A DNA stretch of 9,128 bases. It comes from an uncultured Planctomycetales bacterium. Its GTDB lineage: Bacteria > Planctomycetota > Planctomycetia > Isosphaerales > Isosphaeraceae. The stretch is from NCBI GenBank assembly GCA_937997355.1, contig CALKTZ010000880.1, positions 1-9,128 on the forward strand, written 5' to 3'. The notes below the pieces were generated by a model that was not told where the DNA came from, searched no databases, and saw only the letters and a program-made list of their open reading frames with translations. Positions 6,150-9,128 of the stretch are shown here, one piece after another (the stretch's first letter is position 1; each line of letters starts with the position of its first letter). Made by a program: the position numbers and the translations under genes.

Positions 6150-8930
6150 TTACTTCTTCTCGAAGCTGCCGGCCTTCACGGCCGAGAACTTCTTGGGATC
6201 GAGATGCTTCCGCAAGGCGGCATTGACCATCTCGGGGGTGAGCTTGCGGATCTTCTCCTCAAGCTCGGCGTCGTATTTCATCGTCCGATTGAGGTAAAGG
6301 TTCTGGCCCAACGTGACCACGAGGGAGGAATCGTTGGTTCGCCCCACCTCTTCCTGACGGAGATAGCCCGCCTTGGCGGCTTCGAGTTCCTTGGCGGTGA
6401 TGCCATCCTTGAGGAGCTTGGCGACCTCGTCATCGACCCCCTCGACGACCTTCGCGACGTTGATGGGGTTGTAGATGGCCATGATGAGCACGTCGGCCCT
6501 GAGGTCGATCGGCGAAGCGACGAAGTGCGAGCCGGCATTGTAGGAGAGCCCCCCCTTCTGCCGCAGCCGATCGCTGATCCGCGACGAGAGTGCGCCTCCT
6601 CCCAGGATGAAATTCCCCGCCACCATCGCCGGATAATCGGGGGCGGTGTCGTTCATGGGGAGGAGCGAGCCGGTCAAGAAGATGGCGTTTTCCTTGTCGG
6701 GAATTTCGATCGTTTCCCGGCCCGGCTTGATGTCCGGCTGCGCCGGACGGGGGACTCGCTCGAATGGCTTCGGCGCCTTCCAGCCCTCGAAACTCTTCGC
6801 GAGGATGGGCAGCACGTCCGATTCTTCGAAGTCCCCCACGATCGCGAGTTCACCCCGCTGTGCCCCGATGAAGTCCTTGTACAACGTCCGGATCTGGTCG
6901 ATCGTCAGGCCCTTCACCTGCTCGATTTCTTCCTCGATCGTCGCAACGTAGCGGACATCATCCTTGGGATACTGGTTGAGCAGGCGGCGGAACTGCACGA
7001 AGGCCCGGCCGATCGGTTCGCTTCGCTGTTGCTCCAGCGCGGCGAGTTCCTCGTGCTTCATGATTTCGAGTTCGGACGCGGGGAGCGTCGGCTCGCGGAG
7101 CACCTGGCGCAAAACCTCAAGAACGGCGGGCAGATTGCCGCGCTTGGTGACGATGTTGAAGGTCAGGCTGCCGATGTTGCGCCCCAGCATGGAACCTCCC
7201 GCCGGGGTGAGTCGGGCGAAGTTGCGATCCAGCGTGTCCTGGATTTGCTGGCGAGTGAGATTCTTGGTCCCCCGGAGCATCAGGCTCGGGAGGAACTCCG
7301 CGGCCTGGACGAACCCCTTGAGCGATTCCGCGGTCCCATAGCGGAGGGTGACGCGCACATTGACCGACCCGCCACGCGTCTTCTTGGGCAGGAGTGCGAG
7401 CTTGATCCCCTCGATCGGCTCGGGATGCTTGATCCGGGCCTCGATCGCGAGCGGGGCGACGTCGAATGCCTCGCCCGCCGATTCGACCTTGCGTCCGCGA
7501 TAGCCGTCGACGAGCTTGGCAATATCGGGGGGCGTCGGGATGGGGGTCCGCTCGGGTTTCGTGGTCGGGACGAAGAAACCGACCGTCCGGTTACTCGACG
7601 TGAGATACTGCGCCGCAATCGATTTCACCTGCCCGGGGGTCACCTTCTCCAGTTGATCTCGATTCAGGAAGTAGAGCCGCCAATCCCCTTGCGCGGCCCA
7701 TTCGCTCAGCTCGATGGCGATCTTGTTCGGATCGGCGGCGGCGAGCTCTCGGTCCTTGAGGATCTTGACGCGGGCGCGATCGATTTCCTCGGTCGTCACT
7801 CCGTCGCGGCCGATCTCCTCCAGCACCGACAGCATCGTTTCGCGGACTTTTTCGAGCGGGGCGAGTTCCTTCGTATTCACTTCGGCCAGGATCAAGAGCG
7901 CGCCGGGGTCGTGGAAGGCATACGCGAGGACCCCCACCGACGAAGCCTTCTTCGTCTCGACGAGGGCCTTGTAGAGCCTTCCGGAAGGTTCGGAATCGAG
8001 GATGTTCGAGAGGATCTCGACCGCCGGGAATTGGTCGTGAGATCCGGCCGGGATGTGGTAGAGCAGCCCCACGAGCCCCACGTCGCCGACGCGGCGCAAG
8101 GTCACGGTCCGCTCGCCGTCCTGAGCGGGTTCCTCGGTGTAGGTCTGGGGTAATTTGCGCGTCGGCTTCGGGATCGAGCCGAAGTATTTGGTGATGTAGT
8201 CGAGGGCCTTCTTCTCGTCGAACTTCCCGGCGATGACCAGCATGGCATTATCGGGCTGGTAGAATTTCTCGTAGAAGGCCCGGAGGTTATCGACCGGGAC
8301 TCGCTCGATGTCGGACCTGTTGCCGATCGTCGACTTGCCGTAGTTGTGCCACTCGTAGGCGACGGCCATCATCCGCTGTTCGAGGATATTCTGGGGGGAG
8401 TTCTCCCCCATCTCGAACTCGTTGCGGACGACCGAAAACTCGGTCGCCAGGTCCTCGGCGCGAATCCGGCTGTGGATCATCCGGTCGGCTTCCAGCTTGA
8501 TCGCGAATTCCAGGTTCTCGTCCGAGGCGGTCAGGGTTTCGTAGTAATTGGTGCGGTCGACCCAGGTCGTGCCGTTGAACTCGGCCCCGCGGAGCTTCAT
8601 GAGGCCGGGGATGTCCGGGTGCGTGGGGGTCCCCTTGAAGAGCATGTGTTCCAGGAGATGGGCCATCCCCGTCTCGCCGTAACCTTCGTTCCGCGAGCCG
8701 ACGAAGACGGTCAAGTTCACCGTCACCTTGGGACGCGTCGGCTCGGGAAAGAGCAGGATACGCAGTCCATTCTCCAGCCGGTATTCGGTGATCCCCTCGA
8801 CCGACGTGATTTGCTTGGGGGGGGCCGGTGGTGCCCCCGGCGAAGCGGGAGGCATGCTGAGCAGCGCGAACAACGGGGCCGAGGCCAGCAAGAGCCATCC
8901 TCGCACCTCGGGGCGGACAATCCGTTTCAT
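6150..8930 (-). CDS. Secreted tandem M16 (insulinase/pitrilysin family) zinc peptidase
   Basis: The 926-residue protein is a two-repeat M16 metallopeptidase, expected to degrade peptides or processed proteins in the periplasm. It begins with a signal peptide: basic start MKRIVRPEVR, hydrophobic WLLLASAPLFALLS, then a proline/alanine linker; no lipobox cysteine is seen. The first repeat (about 45-460) has the zinc site HLLEH at 91-95 with a third ligand E171 in VVRNEFEMGEN, 76 residues after H95, the expected spacing. The second repeat (about 495-910) lacks HxxEH, its equivalent reading AAEFLPSLMLRGT, as usual for the inactive half. It keeps the substrate-binding pair R790/Y797 in LRQKGGLSYNAG. 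Length and order match bacterial secreted M16 proteins of 900-950 residues. The frame is open 56 codons further upstream, but the chosen ATG has a purine-rich ribosome site and starts the signal peptide. Its physiological substrate is unknown, and the neighbours give no clear clue. Confidence 0.93.
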   Translation of the reverse strand: MKRIVRPEVRGWLLLASAPLFALLSMPPASPGAPPAPPKQITSVEGITEYRLENGLRILLFPEPTRPKVTVNLTVFVGSRNEGYGETGMAHLLEHMLFKGTPTHPDIPGLMKLRGAEFNGTTWVDRTNYYETLTASDENLEFAIKLEADRMIHSRIRAEDLATEFSVVRNEFEMGENSPQNILEQRMMAVAYEWHNYGKSTIGNRSDIERVPVDNLRAFYEKFYQPDNAMLVIAGKFDEKKALDYITKYFGSIPKPTRKLPQTYTEEPAQDGERTVTLRRVGDVGLVGLLYHIPAGSHDQFPAVEILSNILDSEPSGRLYKALVETKKASSVGVLAYAFHDPGALLILAEVNTKELAPLEKVRETMLSVLEEIGRDGVTTEEIDRARVKILKDRELAAADPNKIAIELSEWAAQGDWRLYFLNRDQLEKVTPGQVKSIAAQYLTSSNRTVGFFVPTTKPERTPIPTPPDIAKLVDGYRGRKVESAGEAFDVAPLAIEARIKHPEPIEGIKLALLPKKTRGGSVNVRVTLRYGTAESLKGFVQAAEFLPSLMLRGTKNLTRQQIQDTLDRNFARLTPAGGSMLGRNIGSLTFNIVTKRGNLPAVLEVLRQVLREPTLPASELEIMKHEELAALEQQRSEPIGRAFVQFRRLLNQYPKDDVRYVATIEEEIEQVKGLTIDQIRTLYKDFIGAQRGELAIVGDFEESDVLPILAKSFEGWKAPKPFERVPRPAQPDIKPGRETIEIPDKENAIFLTGSLLPMNDTAPDYPAMVAGNFILGGGALSSRISDRLRQKGGLSYNAGSHFVASPIDLRADVLIMAIYNPINVAKVVEGVDDEVAKLLKDGITAKELEAAKAGYLRQEEVGRTNDSSLVVTLGQNLYLNRTMKYDAELEEKIRKLTPEMVNAALRKHLDPKKFSAVKAGSFEKK

Positions 8931-8935
8931 AAAAA

Positions 8936-8945
8936 TTCTCTTCTC
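8936..8945 (-). promoter_or_regulatory. Ribosome binding site deciding the M16 start
   Basis: On the minus strand the purine run GAGAAGAGAA lies just upstream of the ATG at 8930-8928, separated by a run of five T. The run contains a partial anti-16S match (GAGAAG, AGAG). It favours the ATG at 8930 over the in-frame ATG 56 codons upstream. It overlaps the start-proximal copy of an 11-bp direct repeat. Confidence 0.6.
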
Positions 8946-8950
8946 AAGCG
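8940..8950. repeat. 11-bp direct repeat, copy 1 (next to M16 start)
   Basis: The plus-strand sequence CTTCTCAAGCG occurs here and again at 9091-9101, in the same orientation, 151 bp apart. This copy contributes to the ribosome binding site of the M16 gene. Confidence 0.75.
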
Positions 8951-9094
8951 TGTGTCGACAAGGCTGATTCAGATTCCGACGACGATTCGGGCGGAACTCC
9001 GGGATGTCGAGGTCTTCCAGCGTCTGCCGAACTTGCAGGTGCGGAACGACCGCGACATCAGGGTTCAAGATGACCGGATTGAAGACGCTGCTTC
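8951..9094. other. Leader region upstream of the M16 gene
   Basis: No gene is recognised here. On the minus strand the M16 frame stays open through it, but the translation, proline- and arginine-rich, resembles no part of M16 proteins. The plus strand is also open in one frame but lacks a credible start and ribosome site. Local structure includes a small hairpin at 9041-9053 (GCGG, loop AACGA, CCGC). It also includes an 8-bp inverted repeat, CAGCGTCT at 9018-9025 and AGACGCTG at 9083-9090. No convincing promoter was found, although one for the peptidase could lie here. Confidence 0.45.
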
Positions 9095-9101
9095 TCAAGC
9101 G
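9091..9101. repeat. 11-bp direct repeat, copy 2
   Basis: This is the second copy of CTTCTCAAGCG. Read on the minus strand it contains the TGA stop of the possible upstream gene, followed by GAGAAG. Apart from the 11 bases shared with 8940-8950, the flanks differ. Confidence 0.75.
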
Positions 9102-9128
9102 GCTTTTTTCTCGGCCGGCGTATCCGGG
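9095..9128 (-). CDS. Possible C-terminal tail of an upstream minus-strand gene
   Basis: From the window edge the minus strand reads PDTPAEKKAA and then TGA at 9097-9095. A charged, alanine-rich tail is a common C-terminus for secreted planctomycete proteins, and M16 genes often follow another gene in the same direction. Only about ten codons are visible and no family can be named, so this could equally be chance. If real, its gene would lie about 164 nt upstream of the peptidase start and might be co-transcribed with it. Confidence 0.25.
   Translation of the reverse strand, partial: PDTPAEKKAA

Noticed and set aside
6204..8153. A 649-codon open frame on the plus strand, opposite the M16 gene
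   Set aside because: It is fully antisense to a gene with clear family motifs. Its translation is rich in Asp, Arg, Leu and Gly with no recognisable domain, as expected for a shadow frame in GC-rich DNA.
8931..9098. A 56-residue N-terminal extension of the M16 peptidase from an upstream ATG
   Set aside because: The extension would bury the signal peptide inside the protein and resembles no M16 sequence. The ATG at 8930 has its own purine-rich site directly upstream.
8952..9128. A plus-strand frame open to the window edge, starting with GTG
   Set aside because: No ribosome binding site precedes the GTG and the translation is not recognised. The frame may simply be open by chance.

Overview
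The window looks like a chromosomal piece of a planctomycete, most likely a GC-rich member of the Isosphaeraceae/Gemmatales type. The evidence is the gene content: a DUF1501 protein, and a giant secreted protein that ends in the Pirellula/Verrucomicrobium-type dehydrogenase, HEAT and c-heme module. Both are hallmarks of the Planctomycetes-Verrucomicrobia group. This assignment rests on recognised family motifs, not on a database search.

Layout. Positions 1-1185 (+) hold the body and C-terminus of a DUF1501 gene that starts upstream of the window. It is broken: about 29 nt are missing near 854, which shifts the frame, and a second stretch near 550 looks shortened in frame. A roughly 300-nt non-coding gap follows, with a possible -10 box and a strong Shine-Dalgarno site. 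Positions 1487-6058 (+) encode a 1523-residue exported protein joining a signal peptide, an isochorismatase-like hydrolase, a ThuA-like domain, a PVC-type beta-propeller dehydrogenase, a long HEAT-like helical region and a single-heme cytochrome c. Positions 6059-6149 hold a strong hairpin between convergent genes. Positions 6150-8930 (-) encode a 926-residue secreted tandem M16 zinc peptidase with an intact HxxEH...E site in its first half. Upstream of it on the minus strand lies a short region bounded by an 11-bp direct repeat, then a possible C-terminal tail of another minus-strand gene at the window edge.

How the genes relate. All three main products belong to envelope or periplasmic families. 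The fusion protein looks like a multi-activity periplasmic oxidoreductase/hydrolase that may pass electrons to its own c-heme; substrates are unknown. The M16 peptidase is on the opposite strand and has no evident pathway link to it. No RNA gene, CRISPR array, insertion sequence or phage gene was recognised. The most notable items are the five-module fusion, the damaged DUF1501 gene, and the repeat-bounded segment in front of the peptidase gene.
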